Assembly (NCBI GenBank): GCA_036272055.1
Contig: DATAZL010000013.1
Location: forward strand, 14,238-78,237
Source of the DNA: DASZVB01 sp036272055
GTDB lineage: Bacteria; Myxococcota_A; Polyangia; Polyangiales; Polyangiaceae
DNA length: 64,000 bases
Direction: 5' to 3'
Shown: positions 41,652 to 50,405 of the stretch, piece by piece
Numbering within the stretch: the first letter of the stretch is position 1
Layout of the letters: the number at the start of each line of letters is the position of its first letter
Position numbers and translations under genes: made by a program
The notes under the pieces: model-generated
Database searches by the model: none
Told to the model about the DNA's origin: nothing
What the model saw: the letters and a program-made list of their open reading frames with translations, nothing else

Positions 41652-43541
41652 GTGGCCCGATTCATCGACGAGCTCAAGCGTACTCACGACTGCGGCGCCC
41701 TGCGCCCCTCCGACATCGACAAGGAGGTCGTGCTGTTCGGCTGGGTGGCGCGGCGACGCGACCACGGCTCCCTCATCTTCGTGGATCTGCGCGACCGCGG
41801 CGGCGTGACGCAGATCGTCTTCGACCCCGAGATCTCAAAGGCCGCGCACGCGACGGCGGAAGCGGTACGCGGCGAGTGGGTCGTCGGCATCCGCGGCCGC
41901 GTCCGCGATCGCGGGCAGCAGTTCAGCCAGAAGAAGGGCGAGATGGTCAGCGCCGCGAACCCGAACCTGCCGACCGGCGCGATCGAGGTCGAGGTGCTCG
42001 AGGCCACGGTCTTCAACCGCTCCGAGACGCCGCCCTTCGAGCTCGAGGACGACAGCACCACGCGCGAGGACGTGCGGCTCTCGCATCGCTACATCGATCT
42101 GCGTCGCGGTCCGCTGCAGGAGGCGCTCAAGATGCGCCATCTCGTGAGCCAGACGACGCGACGCTACCTGAGCGACAACGGCTGCCTCGAGATAGAGACG
42201 CCGTTCCTCGTGAAGTACACACCGGGCGGCGCGCGAAACTTCCTCGTGCCGTCGCGCCTGAACCCGGGTTCGTTCTACGCGCTCGCCGAGAGCCCCCAGC
42301 TCTTCAAGCAGCTCTGCATGGTGGGCGGCTTCGACCGGTATTTCCAGATCGTACGGTGCTTTCGCGACGAGGATCTTCGTCTCGATCGGCAGCCGGAATT
42401 CACCCAGATCGATATCGAGATGTCGTTCGTCAACCAGGACGACATCTTCGCGCTCATCGAGGGCCTCGTGTTCTCTATCTGGAAGACCGCGCTCGGTATC
42501 GACCTACACACCCTGTACCCCGAGGGGCGCTTCCCGCGCATGGTGTTCGACGAGTCGATGCGGGACTACGGCAACGACAAGCCCGATCTCAGATTTGGGA
42601 TGAAGCACTTCGACCTGACCGACCTGGTCGTCGAGCACGGTGGCGGCGGCGTGCCGTTCTTCACGCCCATCGCGGAGAAGTTCAAGAGCGGCGCGTACCG
42701 ACGCGATCTGCCGGCGGAGATCGTCAAGGCGTTCGTCGTGCCGGCGAGCGCGAACTTCACGCGCACCGACGGCGAGAAGCTCGAGCAGCTCGCGAAGAGC
42801 ATGGGCGCCACCGGGCTCGCGCGCGCCAAGGTCGCGCCGGACGGTAGCTGGACGCAATCGCCGCTCGCCAAGAGCGTGACGCCGGAGCTAAGGCTCGCGA
42901 TCAACGAGGCCGTCGGCGCCAAGGACGGCGATCTGATCTGCTTTCAGTTCGGTCGCACCAGCCTCGTTCACACCGTGCTCGCGAACCTCCGCGTCAACGT
43001 CGCGAAGCGCATGGGGCTCATCCCGGAGAGCGGACACGGCGGCAAGTTCAACTTCCTCTGGGTCGTCGATCCGCCGCTCTTCGAGTACGACGAGGACTCG
43101 AAGCACTGGGCCGCGGCTCATCACGCCTTCACCCGCCCGCACGACGAGCACGTCGAGCTCATCGAGACCGACCCCGGCAAGGTCCTCTGCTACCGCTACG
43201 ACCTGGTGCTGAACGGCTTCGAGCTCGGCGGCGGTTCCATCCGTCTCCACGACCCGCTCGTGCAGGCACGAGTGTTCCGCGCCCTCGGCATCGGAGAAGA
43301 AGAGGCACAGCAGAAATTCGGATTCCTGCTGAAAGCGCTTCGCTATGGCGCACCGCCCCACGGCGGCATCGCGCTCGGCATGGACCGCGTCATGATGCTG
43401 CTCTCCGGCCGGGAAAGCCTGCGCGACGTGATCGCGTTCCCCAAGACCCAGAAGGGAACGGATCCGATGACCGAGGCTCCCGGCCCGGTCAGTCCGGAAC
43501 AGCTCGCCGAGCTGCGCATCCGCACCGTGGCACCCGAGTGA
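41652..43541 (+). CDS. aspS: Aspartyl-tRNA synthetase
   Basis: 629 aa from a GTG at 41652, preceded by GAGGAG with 7-base spacing; the frame is open to 41481, but that part overlaps the divergent membrane-protein gene. N-terminal OB anticodon domain (VLFGWVARRRDHGSLIFVDLRDRGGVTQIV, a span), then class II motifs: FLVPSRLNPGSFYALAESPQLFKQ, motif 2 FRDEDLRLDRQPEFTQID, and motif 3 GIALGMDRVMMLLSG. The bacterial insertion domain lies between motifs 2 and 3 (about 300-440). Charges tRNA-Asp. Whether it also charges tRNA-Asn cannot be read with certainty. Confidence 0.97.
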   Translation: MARFIDELKRTHDCGALRPSDIDKEVVLFGWVARRRDHGSLIFVDLRDRGGVTQIVFDPEISKAAHATAEAVRGEWVVGIRGRVRDRGQQFSQKKGEMVSAANPNLPTGAIEVEVLEATVFNRSETPPFELEDDSTTREDVRLSHRYIDLRRGPLQEALKMRHLVSQTTRRYLSDNGCLEIETPFLVKYTPGGARNFLVPSRLNPGSFYALAESPQLFKQLCMVGGFDRYFQIVRCFRDEDLRLDRQPEFTQIDIEMSFVNQDDIFALIEGLVFSIWKTALGIDLHTLYPEGRFPRMVFDESMRDYGNDKPDLRFGMKHFDLTDLVVEHGGGGVPFFTPIAEKFKSGAYRRDLPAEIVKAFVVPASANFTRTDGEKLEQLAKSMGATGLARAKVAPDGSWTQSPLAKSVTPELRLAINEAVGAKDGDLICFQFGRTSLVHTVLANLRVNVAKRMGLIPESGHGGKFNFLWVVDPPLFEYDEDSKHWAAAHHAFTRPHDEHVELIETDPGKVLCYRYDLVLNGFELGGGSIRLHDPLVQARVFRALGIGEEEAQQKFGFLLKALRYGAPPHGGIALGMDRVMMLLSGRESLRDVIAFPKTQKGTDPMTEAPGPVSPEQLAELRIRTVAPE

Positions 43542-43648
43542 GACGTTTTCTGAACCGTCGCGCGCGTTCGCGAGAGCGATAAAGCTTCGTAAAGCGCGCG
43601 GGGAGCCATTGACGGCCACCGTCCCGCCTCGCCAGGATCGAGGCGGGA

Positions 43649-45040
43649 ATGATCACACGCGTCCTGGTGGTCGACGACAGCCCGACGATCCGGAAAGTCG
43701 TGAGCTTCATCCTCGACGAGGAGGGGTACGAGTGCGTCACCGCCGAGGACGGCGAGGACGCGCTGGCGCAGCTCCGTCGTGAGCCGGTGGACCTGGTCCT
43801 CACCGACTTCGTCATGCCGAAGATGAACGGCTACCAGCTCTGCCGCGAGCTCCGCGCCGACGCGACGCTCCGGAACGTGCCGGTCGTCCTCATGAGCGCG
43901 AAGGGTGACAAGCTTCGTGGTCACTTCGTACAGCAGACCGGCGCCGTCGACGCGATCACGAAGCCGTTCGATCCGCTCGCGCTGGTGGCCGTCATCGAGA
44001 GCGCCCTCGCGCGCAAGGCCGCCGCGTCGCCCAGGCCGAAGACCACGCTGCCGCCGCAGGGCCGGACCAGCGAGCCCCCGCCGCCCGAGCCACCCGTCGA
44101 GCAGAAGCTCAGCGACGATCCCGCGATTCGCCGCCAGCAGCTCTCCCAGCGCTTCGGCGCGGGCGTCGCGAAGCTCGTGATACCCGCGCTCCGTGCGATG
44201 GATCTCGTTCCCATCGCCCAGGACGAGAAGTTCTCCGCCGCGATCCGGAGGGGCGTCACTCCCGAGCAGGTCGGGAGCCTCGCCGGGCTCCTCCGTACGC
44301 TCGATTTCGGTCCTGATCCGCGCATCATTCTTTCCGGCGATCTGTCGTGTATCTCCATCGCGGAGGTGCTCCAGATGCTCGAGCTACAGCGTCAGACCGG
44401 TGCGCTCAGCATCGCGTCGCCCGCGGCGGAGATCATTCTCTACGTGCGCGACGGCGTGATCGACCTCGCGCAGTCACGGGGACTGCCTCCGTCGTTCCGC
44501 ATCGGGCGCTATCTCGTGCAGCAAGGCGCGCTGCGAAAGGACGACCTCGCTCGCTTCGTCGAGAACCGTCCGGACTCGAAGCGTCTCTTCGGTGACGCGC
44601 TCGTGCAAGCCACGCTCGTCTCCGAGGCGAACGTGCGCAGCGCGCTGAAGGAGCAGACGAGCGAGCTCGTCTACGAGGTCGTCGGCTGGAAGGCAGGGCG
44701 CTTCACCTTCGCACGCGACGTCACCTGTCCCGAGGCGACGCTCACGCCGCTCGGGCTCGCGCCGGGCGGCATCGTGATGGAAGGGTTCCGGCGCGTCGAC
44801 GAGTGGCGGCTCATCGAGGGAAGCTTCGACTTCGGGGACACGCTGCAGAGCGACTCCCAGGCGCTCGAGCTCGTCGGGCCGTCGACCCTGACCGAGGCGG
44901 AGCAGACGGTGCTCCTCGCCGTCGATGGCGAGCGAACGGTGCGCCAGATCGTCGACGCCGTGCCGGCCAGCACCTTCGATGTCTGCAAGATCCTGTATCA
45001 GCTGCTGAACTCGAAGCTCGTCCGCCGGCGCGCCGCCTGA
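43649..45040 (+). CDS. Response regulator with DUF4388 output domain
   Basis: 463 aa. CheY-like receiver at 1-125: VLVVDDSP, phospho-acceptor Asp in VDLVLTDFVMPKMNG, conserved Ser in VVLMSAKGD and Lys in ITKPFDP. A Pro-rich linker (about 130-155) is followed by a central region and a DUF4388 (PATAN-like) domain (ISIAEVLQMLELQRQTGALSI, about 232-330) with a winged-helix-like C-terminus (LTEAEQTVLLAVDGERTVRQIVDAV). Such proteins control motility and polarity systems in myxobacteria. No kinase gene is adjacent. Confidence 0.88.
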   Translation: MITRVLVVDDSPTIRKVVSFILDEEGYECVTAEDGEDALAQLRREPVDLVLTDFVMPKMNGYQLCRELRADATLRNVPVVLMSAKGDKLRGHFVQQTGAVDAITKPFDPLALVAVIESALARKAAASPRPKTTLPPQGRTSEPPPPEPPVEQKLSDDPAIRRQQLSQRFGAGVAKLVIPALRAMDLVPIAQDEKFSAAIRRGVTPEQVGSLAGLLRTLDFGPDPRIILSGDLSCISIAEVLQMLELQRQTGALSIASPAAEIILYVRDGVIDLAQSRGLPPSFRIGRYLVQQGALRKDDLARFVENRPDSKRLFGDALVQATLVSEANVRSALKEQTSELVYEVVGWKAGRFTFARDVTCPEATLTPLGLAPGGIVMEGFRRVDEWRLIEGSFDFGDTLQSDSQALELVGPSTLTEAEQTVLLAVDGERTVRQIVDAVPASTFDVCKILYQLLNSKLVRRRAA

Positions 45041-45117
45041 GCAGTCCCGGGCCGGAGCGGCCCCCTGCTGCCGGCCCCTTGCGGCACGGGAGGCGAGGGA
45101 CGATTCTTCCGCCAAAG

Positions 45118-45600
45118 ATGGTCGTCGAATCGCTGGCTTCCGACGGCGCAGAAGCCGTGCGCGAGATCGCCCGCTCGAGCGACGCCAACATAGACGTCGA
45201 GGCCGAGCTCGGACGGCCCTGGGCCCGGCTCTGGGTCGCGCGCGTCGCGCCCGGAGAGCCGCCGCTCGGCTTCTTGCTCGCCTGGGTCGTGGCCGACGAG
45301 CTCCACCTCATTCACGTCGCGACCCACCCGAACGGCAGGCGCCGGGGAGCCGCGCGCGCGCTGATGTCCGAGCTCCTTGCGCATGGCGCATCGGTCCAGA
45401 CCCGCCTCGTGCTACTGGAGGTCCGCCGGTCGAATCGCCCGGCGATCCGTCTCTATCGAGGCTTCGGATTCACGGCCATGGGCGTCAGGCGCGACTACTA
45501 CCCGAACGGAGAGGATGCGATCGAGATGAGGCTCACACTGGATCCTACGACGGGAAAGATCATTCCGGGGCGGGACGAAGTGTCGGTGCCGGAGACCTGA
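45118..45600 (+). CDS. RimI-like N-acetyltransferase
   Basis: 160 aa GNAT domain: LGFLLAWVVADELHLIHVATHPNGRRRGAARALMSELL (a span; acetyl-CoA loop HPNGRRRGAAR) followed by LEVRRSNRPAIRLYRGFGFTAMGVRRDYY, the RimI signature where Asn/Tyr surround the catalytic site. RimI-type enzymes acetylate protein N-termini such as ribosomal S18. The ATG at 45118 is used; the frame is open upstream inside the previous gene. Its stop overlaps the pyrK start by one base. Confidence 0.87.
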   Translation: MVVESLASDGAEAVREIARSSDANIDVEAELGRPWARLWVARVAPGEPPLGFLLAWVVADELHLIHVATHPNGRRRGAARALMSELLAHGASVQTRLVLLEVRRSNRPAIRLYRGFGFTAMGVRRDYYPNGEDAIEMRLTLDPTTGKIIPGRDEVSVPET

Positions 45601-46424
45601 TGGCGGACACGAAACGCGGACGCGAGCTCCTCACGGTCCCGCTCCTCCGGCGCGAGAGCATCGGTGAGCAGTATCACGTGCTCACCTTCGACGTGCCGCA
45701 GGGGGTCGCCGCGCGCGCCGGTCAGTTCACGATGCTCCGCGGTGACGAGTGGGGCGACGCGCCGCTCCTCCCCCGCCCGATGAGCTATCTCACCGCCGGC
45801 ACGACGCCGAGCGTGCTCATCAAGGTGATCGGCGAGGGCACCGCGCGCATGGCGCGAGCCGCCCCGGGGGAGCCGTTCACGCTGCTCGGGCCGCTCGGTA
45901 ATACGTGGCAGTTGCCATCGCAGGGACGGCGTCCGCTGCTCGTCGCCGGTGGCGTCGGGATTGCGCCGCTGCTCTTCTTCGCGCGGGAGCTCACCGCGGC
46001 GGGCATCCGTCCCATCGCGATCTACGGCGGACGCACCGCGCGCGATGTGCCGCTCGAGGACGAGCTCGTCGAGGTCGCCGACGTACACGTCACGACGGAA
46101 GACGGCTCCCGCGGGCGGAAAGGCCGCGTCACCGACGTGCTGCCGGAGCTCGCGTCGGACGAGACGGAGATCTACGCCTGCGGCCCCGATCGGATGATGG
46201 CCGCAGTGGCCGAGCAATGCGCGCTCAGGCACCTCCGCTGTGACGTCTCGCTCGAGACGCCGATGGCCTGCGGCTACGGCGTGTGTCTCGGCTGCCCGGT
46301 ACCGCTCAACGACGGCAGCTATCTCTACGCATGCACTCAGGGTCCCTGCGTCGACGCTGCGCGCATCGCGTGGGGCGCCGGTGCGCACGCACCGGCCCGC
46401 AAAGAGATCCGGGGGACGCCATGA
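45600..46424 (+). CDS. pyrK: Dihydroorotate dehydrogenase electron-transfer subunit
   Basis: 274 aa. FAD-binding barrel (RPMSYLTAGTTPSVLIKVIGEGT), NAD-binding Rossmann part (VAGGVGIAPLLFFAREL) and a C-terminal [2Fe-2S] cluster set: ETPMACGYGVCLGCPVP, with a fourth Cys in YACTQGPCV. Passes electrons from the PyrD flavin to NAD+. Start ATG at 45600 overlaps rimI (TGATG), and it overlaps pyrD by ATGA, so both subunits are made together. Confidence 0.94.
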   Translation: MADTKRGRELLTVPLLRRESIGEQYHVLTFDVPQGVAARAGQFTMLRGDEWGDAPLLPRPMSYLTAGTTPSVLIKVIGEGTARMARAAPGEPFTLLGPLGNTWQLPSQGRRPLLVAGGVGIAPLLFFARELTAAGIRPIAIYGGRTARDVPLEDELVEVADVHVTTEDGSRGRKGRVTDVLPELASDETEIYACGPDRMMAAVAEQCALRHLRCDVSLETPMACGYGVCLGCPVPLNDGSYLYACTQGPCVDAARIAWGAGAHAPARKEIRGTP

Positions 46425-47329
46425 CGAGCCAGGCCGTGCGCATCGGCGAGCTCACCTTGCGGAACCCGGTGCTCACCGCGTCGGGCTGCTTCGGCTACGG
46501 CCTCGAGTACGACGACTTCTACGACGTCGCGACGCTCGGCGGCATCTGCACGAAGGGCCTCAGCTTGCATCCGCGTCTAGGCAACGCGCCGGAGCGGATC
46601 TGCGAGACGGCCGCGGGCATGCTCAACGCCATCGGGCTCGCCAACGTCGGTGTCGAGGCGTTCTGCACCGAGAAGCTTCCGACGCTGCGCCGTCGCGGCG
46701 TCACCGTCGTCGCGAACATCTTCGCGAGCAGCGTCGAGGACTTCGTCGCGATCACCGAGCGACTCGAGCGCGAAGAAGGCGTCGCCGCCATCGAGCTCAA
46801 CGTCTCCTGCCCCAACGTGAAAGAGGGCGGGATCGAGTTCGGAAAAGATCCTCGCATGAGCGCGCGCGTCACCGACGCCGTCCGCAAGAAGACGAAGCTG
46901 CCGCTCTGGGTGAAGATGAGCCCCGAGGCGGGCGACATCGCCGGCGTCGCCGTCGCGTGCGAGAGCGCGGGCGCCGACGCACTGACGGCGATCAACACGA
47001 TCCGCGGTCTCTCGATCGACGTCGGCAAGCAGCGGGCACGGCTCGCGAACGCCACCGGCGGCCTGAGCGGGCCCGCGCTCCGTCCCATCGCGCTCCGTAT
47101 CGTGTGGGAGCTGGCGAGCAAGGTGTCGATCCCGATCATCGGAATCGGCGGCGTCTTCACCGCCAACGACGCGATCGAGTTCATGCTCGCGGGCGCGACG
47201 GCAGTGCAGGTCGGGACGGCAAACTTCACGGATCCGCGCGCCGCGCGCACCATCGCAGACGGCATCGAGACGTACTGCGAGGCGCGCGGGCTGAGCGCCA
47301 TGGAGCTCGTCGGGCGCGCGCGCACATGA
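46421..47329 (+). CDS. pyrD: Dihydroorotate dehydrogenase B, catalytic subunit
   Basis: 302 aa. FMN barrel of class 1B: NPVLTASGCFGYG, CTKGLSLHPRLGNAPERICET, GVEAF, IELNVSCPNVKEGG (catalytic Cys in NVSCPN), INTIRGLSIDV, GGLSGPALRPIALR and PIIGIGGVFTANDAIEFMLAGA are all in order. Oxidises dihydroorotate to orotate in pyrimidine synthesis together with PyrK. The ATG at 46421 is family-typical; an upstream frame extension is not coding. Overlaps the next gene by ATGA. Confidence 0.96.
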   Translation: MTSQAVRIGELTLRNPVLTASGCFGYGLEYDDFYDVATLGGICTKGLSLHPRLGNAPERICETAAGMLNAIGLANVGVEAFCTEKLPTLRRRGVTVVANIFASSVEDFVAITERLEREEGVAAIELNVSCPNVKEGGIEFGKDPRMSARVTDAVRKKTKLPLWVKMSPEAGDIAGVAVACESAGADALTAINTIRGLSIDVGKQRARLANATGGLSGPALRPIALRIVWELASKVSIPIIGIGGVFTANDAIEFMLAGATAVQVGTANFTDPRAARTIADGIETYCEARGLSAMELVGRART

Positions 47330-48612
47330 GCGATCGCCGCGTGCGCCTCTCCGGCGCCACGGCGGTTCTCGTCGCCCTCGCCGCGCTCGGCTGCACCGAG
47401 CGGCGCGCGGCGCCCAACACGACGACCGAGCCGAGTCCCAACGCGAGCATCCTTCCCGCGCCCCTCGCGTCGGCGGCCGATCTCGCCGGTGCAGGGCAAG
47501 CCGCAGCCGCGGCGGCGGAGTCGGCATCCGCCGGGCACGTCGCTGCCGGCGATCCCGAGCCGCCGCCGGAAGCGGCTCCGACGGATCGAGCGCTCCCCGA
47601 GGATACGAACGGCGCCCACGACGCGACCGGCTTCACGATGGAAGCGGCGTTCCACTGGGCGGACACACCGCCGCTCGCGTCCGGCTCCGACGTCCCTCCT
47701 TCGTCGAAAGAAACTGCGGCGCGCCTCGAGCTCAAGGTGATCGTCGATCTCTCCGCGATGGGCCGGATGCGCTTCTCTCTCGAGTCCGACGCCTTCCCAC
47801 TGCCCGTCCATTCAGAGCTGCGAGCCCGTACGGGCTACTACGGACACGTCCTCGTGTGGCCCGACACGAGCGCCTATCGCGTCGTGCCGGCGGGCGGACT
47901 GCGCGCCCTCTTCGCCGAACGAAGGGCGGACGTCGCTCCTCTACTACGCGCGGTGCTTCGCGCGGGCGGCAGCGGCTCGCTCCTCGGACACCGCACGGTA
48001 CAGACGGAGCTCGAGACGAGCCTCGGCGTGCTCTTGCTCGAGCAAGCGACGATTCCCGGCGCGACGGCGGGGGAGCTTCTCTGCCGTCTGCTCGTGGAGC
48101 TCGTCGGCGCGGAGCCGAGCGGCGACGCCTGCCGTTCGGAGCGAGTGCCGCTCTTCGCGCAGTGGCGCTGGACGGGCGGCGGTAGCCTGTCGTTTTCCGC
48201 GACGGCGATCGGCGATCGGAAAGACGCGACGAACACCGTCGCCGTCCCGCCCGAGACCGCGCGCTGGGCACCGGGGGAGCTTCCCGCTTCGCCGCCCACC
48301 GTGCTGACTCGCGACGAGCTCGGCCGGCTCAAGTTGAGGCCGATACGCGCGGCAGTTCCGAGCGCAAAGGTCACCGAGGGCCTGACTTTTGCGAACGAGA
48401 CGAACCTGGTCGAATACCTGTTCCTCGACGGATTGCCGGCGATGTGGCTCCTGCCTCACACGCGGGAGCATCTGCCGGGACCGCCGGCAGGGAAGTACCA
48501 GGTCGGCTTCCGCGACTTTCTCGGTACGGCGGTGACCGCGCCGGTGACCGTCGAGCTTCCGGCCTTCGTGCGGGTCGGTGTCCCCGAGGCGGACGCCGGG
48601 CCTCGCCAGTGA
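47326..48612 (+). CDS. Lipoprotein of unknown function in the pyr operon
   Basis: 428 aa. Signal peptide and lipobox ALGC (Cys23), then an Ala/Pro/Ser/Glu-rich linker to about residue 100. The mature domain is beta-rich (ATGFTMEAAFHWADTPPL, LKVIVDLSAMGRMRFSLESDAFPLP, YYGHVLVWPDTSAYRVVPAGG) and includes two or three disulfide-capable Cys. No known family was recognised. The ATGA overlap with pyrD ties it to the operon, although no pyrimidine function is suggested. Confidence 0.78.
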   Translation: MSDRRVRLSGATAVLVALAALGCTERRAAPNTTTEPSPNASILPAPLASAADLAGAGQAAAAAAESASAGHVAAGDPEPPPEAAPTDRALPEDTNGAHDATGFTMEAAFHWADTPPLASGSDVPPSSKETAARLELKVIVDLSAMGRMRFSLESDAFPLPVHSELRARTGYYGHVLVWPDTSAYRVVPAGGLRALFAERRADVAPLLRAVLRAGGSGSLLGHRTVQTELETSLGVLLLEQATIPGATAGELLCRLLVELVGAEPSGDACRSERVPLFAQWRWTGGGSLSFSATAIGDRKDATNTVAVPPETARWAPGELPASPPTVLTRDELGRLKLRPIRAAVPSAKVTEGLTFANETNLVEYLFLDGLPAMWLLPHTREHLPGPPAGKYQVGFRDFLGTAVTAPVTVELPAFVRVGVPEADAGPRQ

Positions 48613-48619
48613 GACGCCG

Positions 48620-49255
48620 TCAGTCGTCCTCGTAGTCGCTCGCCTCGAAGACGATCGACTCCCGTCCCTCTGCCTTCAGGTTCTCCCGGAGGGTCTCGTA
48701 GACCGTCTCGATGACTTCCTGGCGGGTCGATAGAAGGTAGTACTCCTCCTCCGAGACCGGCGGGATCCGAGCCAGGCGCTCGTCGGCAAGGCGCTGATCG
48801 TCGGGGGCGAGCTTGAGCTCACCGGAGGGCCCGTCGTGTTCAGTGGACTCCGCCATGACCTCGAGGACGACGCCGAGGGGGCTCAGCGAGAGGAGCGCCC
48901 GACGGGCACAGAGCTCCCAGGGGTCGTTGACGTCGTCCTTGTGGCGCCAGAACCCGTCCATGCGCCTCCGGACCACTTCGCCGAAGTAGGCGGCCACGGT
49001 CTGCGTCACGACCGGTGTGGCTTCCGGCCGATCCTTGAGCCCGGCCGCCGCCACCCGGAGGTATGCGTCGAGGATGGGGAGCGTCTCGACTTCGTAATCG
49101 AGCTCCACGCCGACGGCGCTCAGCGCGAACTGCCGGCAATTCTCGGAAAGCTCGAGGATCTGCGCCGGAACGTCGCCCAGGACTCCGGCATACGGGTCTT
49201 CGCCGTCTTCGTCGTCGTGGTCGATCCCGTTGCCGGCGCCGTTTTCACCCGTCAC
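48620..49255 (-). CDS. Unknown acidic soluble protein
   Basis: 211 aa from a GTG at 49255, or 240 aa if the ATG at 49342 is used. The N-terminus is acidic (IDHDDEDGEDPYAG). The rest is helical with phrases QILELSENCRQFALSAVGVELDYEVETLPILDAYL, ARRALLSLSPLGVVLEVM and EEYYLLSTRQEVIETVYETLRENLKAEG (spans). It ends in an acidic YEDD. No family recognised. Divergent from the phosphoesterase gene; convergent with the pyr operon, with a 7-bp gap. Confidence 0.65.
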   Translation of the reverse strand: MTGENGAGNGIDHDDEDGEDPYAGVLGDVPAQILELSENCRQFALSAVGVELDYEVETLPILDAYLRVAAAGLKDRPEATPVVTQTVAAYFGEVVRRRMDGFWRHKDDVNDPWELCARRALLSLSPLGVVLEVMAESTEHDGPSGELKLAPDDQRLADERLARIPPVSEEEYYLLSTRQEVIETVYETLRENLKAEGRESIVFEASDYEDD

Positions 49256-49363
49256 GAGTCGTTTAATACCCGAGCGCGGGGAGGAGCACCCGCCGGATCC
49301 TCGGAAAAGCGCGGCGAGGCGTCCGGTCGCCCCCGGTTCCATGGTAGGCTCGCAAACTCATTC

Positions 49364-50101
49364 ATGCGTCTCGGCATACTGAGCGACATCCACGCCAACT
49401 ACGAGGCGCTCTCGGCGGTCCTGGAGGCGTACACCCACGAGGACATCACCGAGTACTACTGCCTCGGTGACACCGTCGGGTACGGCGGCTCGCCGAACGA
49501 GTGCGCCGACGTCGTGCGCGGGCTCGCCAAGGCGACGATCCTCGGCAATCACGACGCCGCCGTCGCGGGTCGCATGGACTACTCGTACTACTACGAGGCC
49601 GCGCGTCACGCGCTCGACACGCACGCCGCGATGCTGTCGCTCGAGAGCATGGAGTGGCTGCGCACATTGCCCTACCAGCTCCGGCTCGAGCAGGCGGGCG
49701 TGCAGCTCTGTCACGGCTCTCCGGTGCGGCTCGAAGAGTTCGAGTACATCTTCGCGCCCGAGCAAGCGCGTGAGTGCTTGCCCATCTTCGACGAGCTCGG
49801 GCACATCACGCTCATCGGGCACTCGCACCTCTGCAAGGTGTTCGCGCTGACGAAGCACACGGTCGAAGAGCTTCCGCCCATGGACTTCGAGCTCGAGCCC
49901 GACAAGAAGTACATCGTGTCCGTCGGCTCCGTCGGCCAGCCCCGCGACTACGACAACCGCGCGAGCTTCACCGTCTACGACAGCGACAAGAAGCGCTTCG
50001 AGTTCAAGCGAGTCGAGTACGACATCGAGACCGCGGCCGACAAAGTCCTCCGCGCCAAGCTCGAGCGAAACTTCGCTCATCGCCTCTTCATCGGGGTCTG
50101 A
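49364..50101 (+). CDS. Metallophosphoesterase (YfcE/calcineurin-like)
   Basis: 245 aa. Metal-binding motifs are complete: GILSDIHANYEAL (D-x-H), CLGDTVGYGGSPNEC (GD), ILGNHDAAV (GNHD), CHGSP and IGHSHLCKV (GH-x-H). Likely a phosphodiesterase or protein/nucleotide phosphatase; close in form to bacterial enzymes annotated as serine/threonine phosphatases. ATG at 49364. An intrinsic terminator-like hairpin follows directly after the stop codon. Confidence 0.93.
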   Translation: MRLGILSDIHANYEALSAVLEAYTHEDITEYYCLGDTVGYGGSPNECADVVRGLAKATILGNHDAAVAGRMDYSYYYEAARHALDTHAAMLSLESMEWLRTLPYQLRLEQAGVQLCHGSPVRLEEFEYIFAPEQARECLPIFDELGHITLIGHSHLCKVFALTKHTVEELPPMDFELEPDKKYIVSVGSVGQPRDYDNRASFTVYDSDKKRFEFKRVEYDIETAADKVLRAKLERNFAHRLFIGV

Positions 50102-50117
50102 GCGCAGAGCGCTTTTT
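50101..50117 (+). terminator. Short intrinsic terminator after the phosphoesterase gene
   Basis: AGCGC-AGA-GCGCT followed by TTTT; stem of 5 bp, 3-nt loop, and the stem begins on the last base of the stop codon. Small, but well placed in a genome where T-runs are rare. Confidence 0.45.
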
Positions 50118-50405
50118 GGGTTCCACCGTCCCGCGGACGTGGCCCCACGCAAGCGCCCGCATCGCGTCTCACGCGCTCCGCGTCACGTCTCACGCGCTGA
50201 CCGGCGCTTGCCGGCGCTCACACGCGCGTGGCGACGGGCGCGCCGATAACTGCTGGCGCTGCGCGAGCGAACGGCGTCCAGGGCGCGCTTCGACGTATGG
50301 GGCTTTCTAGGAAAACTCTGCGGTGTAACTGAGGAGTACATCGCAAAGTTTTCCCCGGGAGGCACCATGCGAACGCGCCGCCGGCCCCGTGAACGCGCTG
50401 CGATG
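50118..50405. other. Intergenic region, no gene seen
   Basis: About 290 bp between two convergent genes. GC-rich with near-repeats of CGTCTCACGCGCT (about 50164-50201) and a GGCGCTTGCCGGCGC segment that can fold. A few AT-richer bases near 50315-50355 have no clear promoter. Nothing coding. Confidence 0.4.
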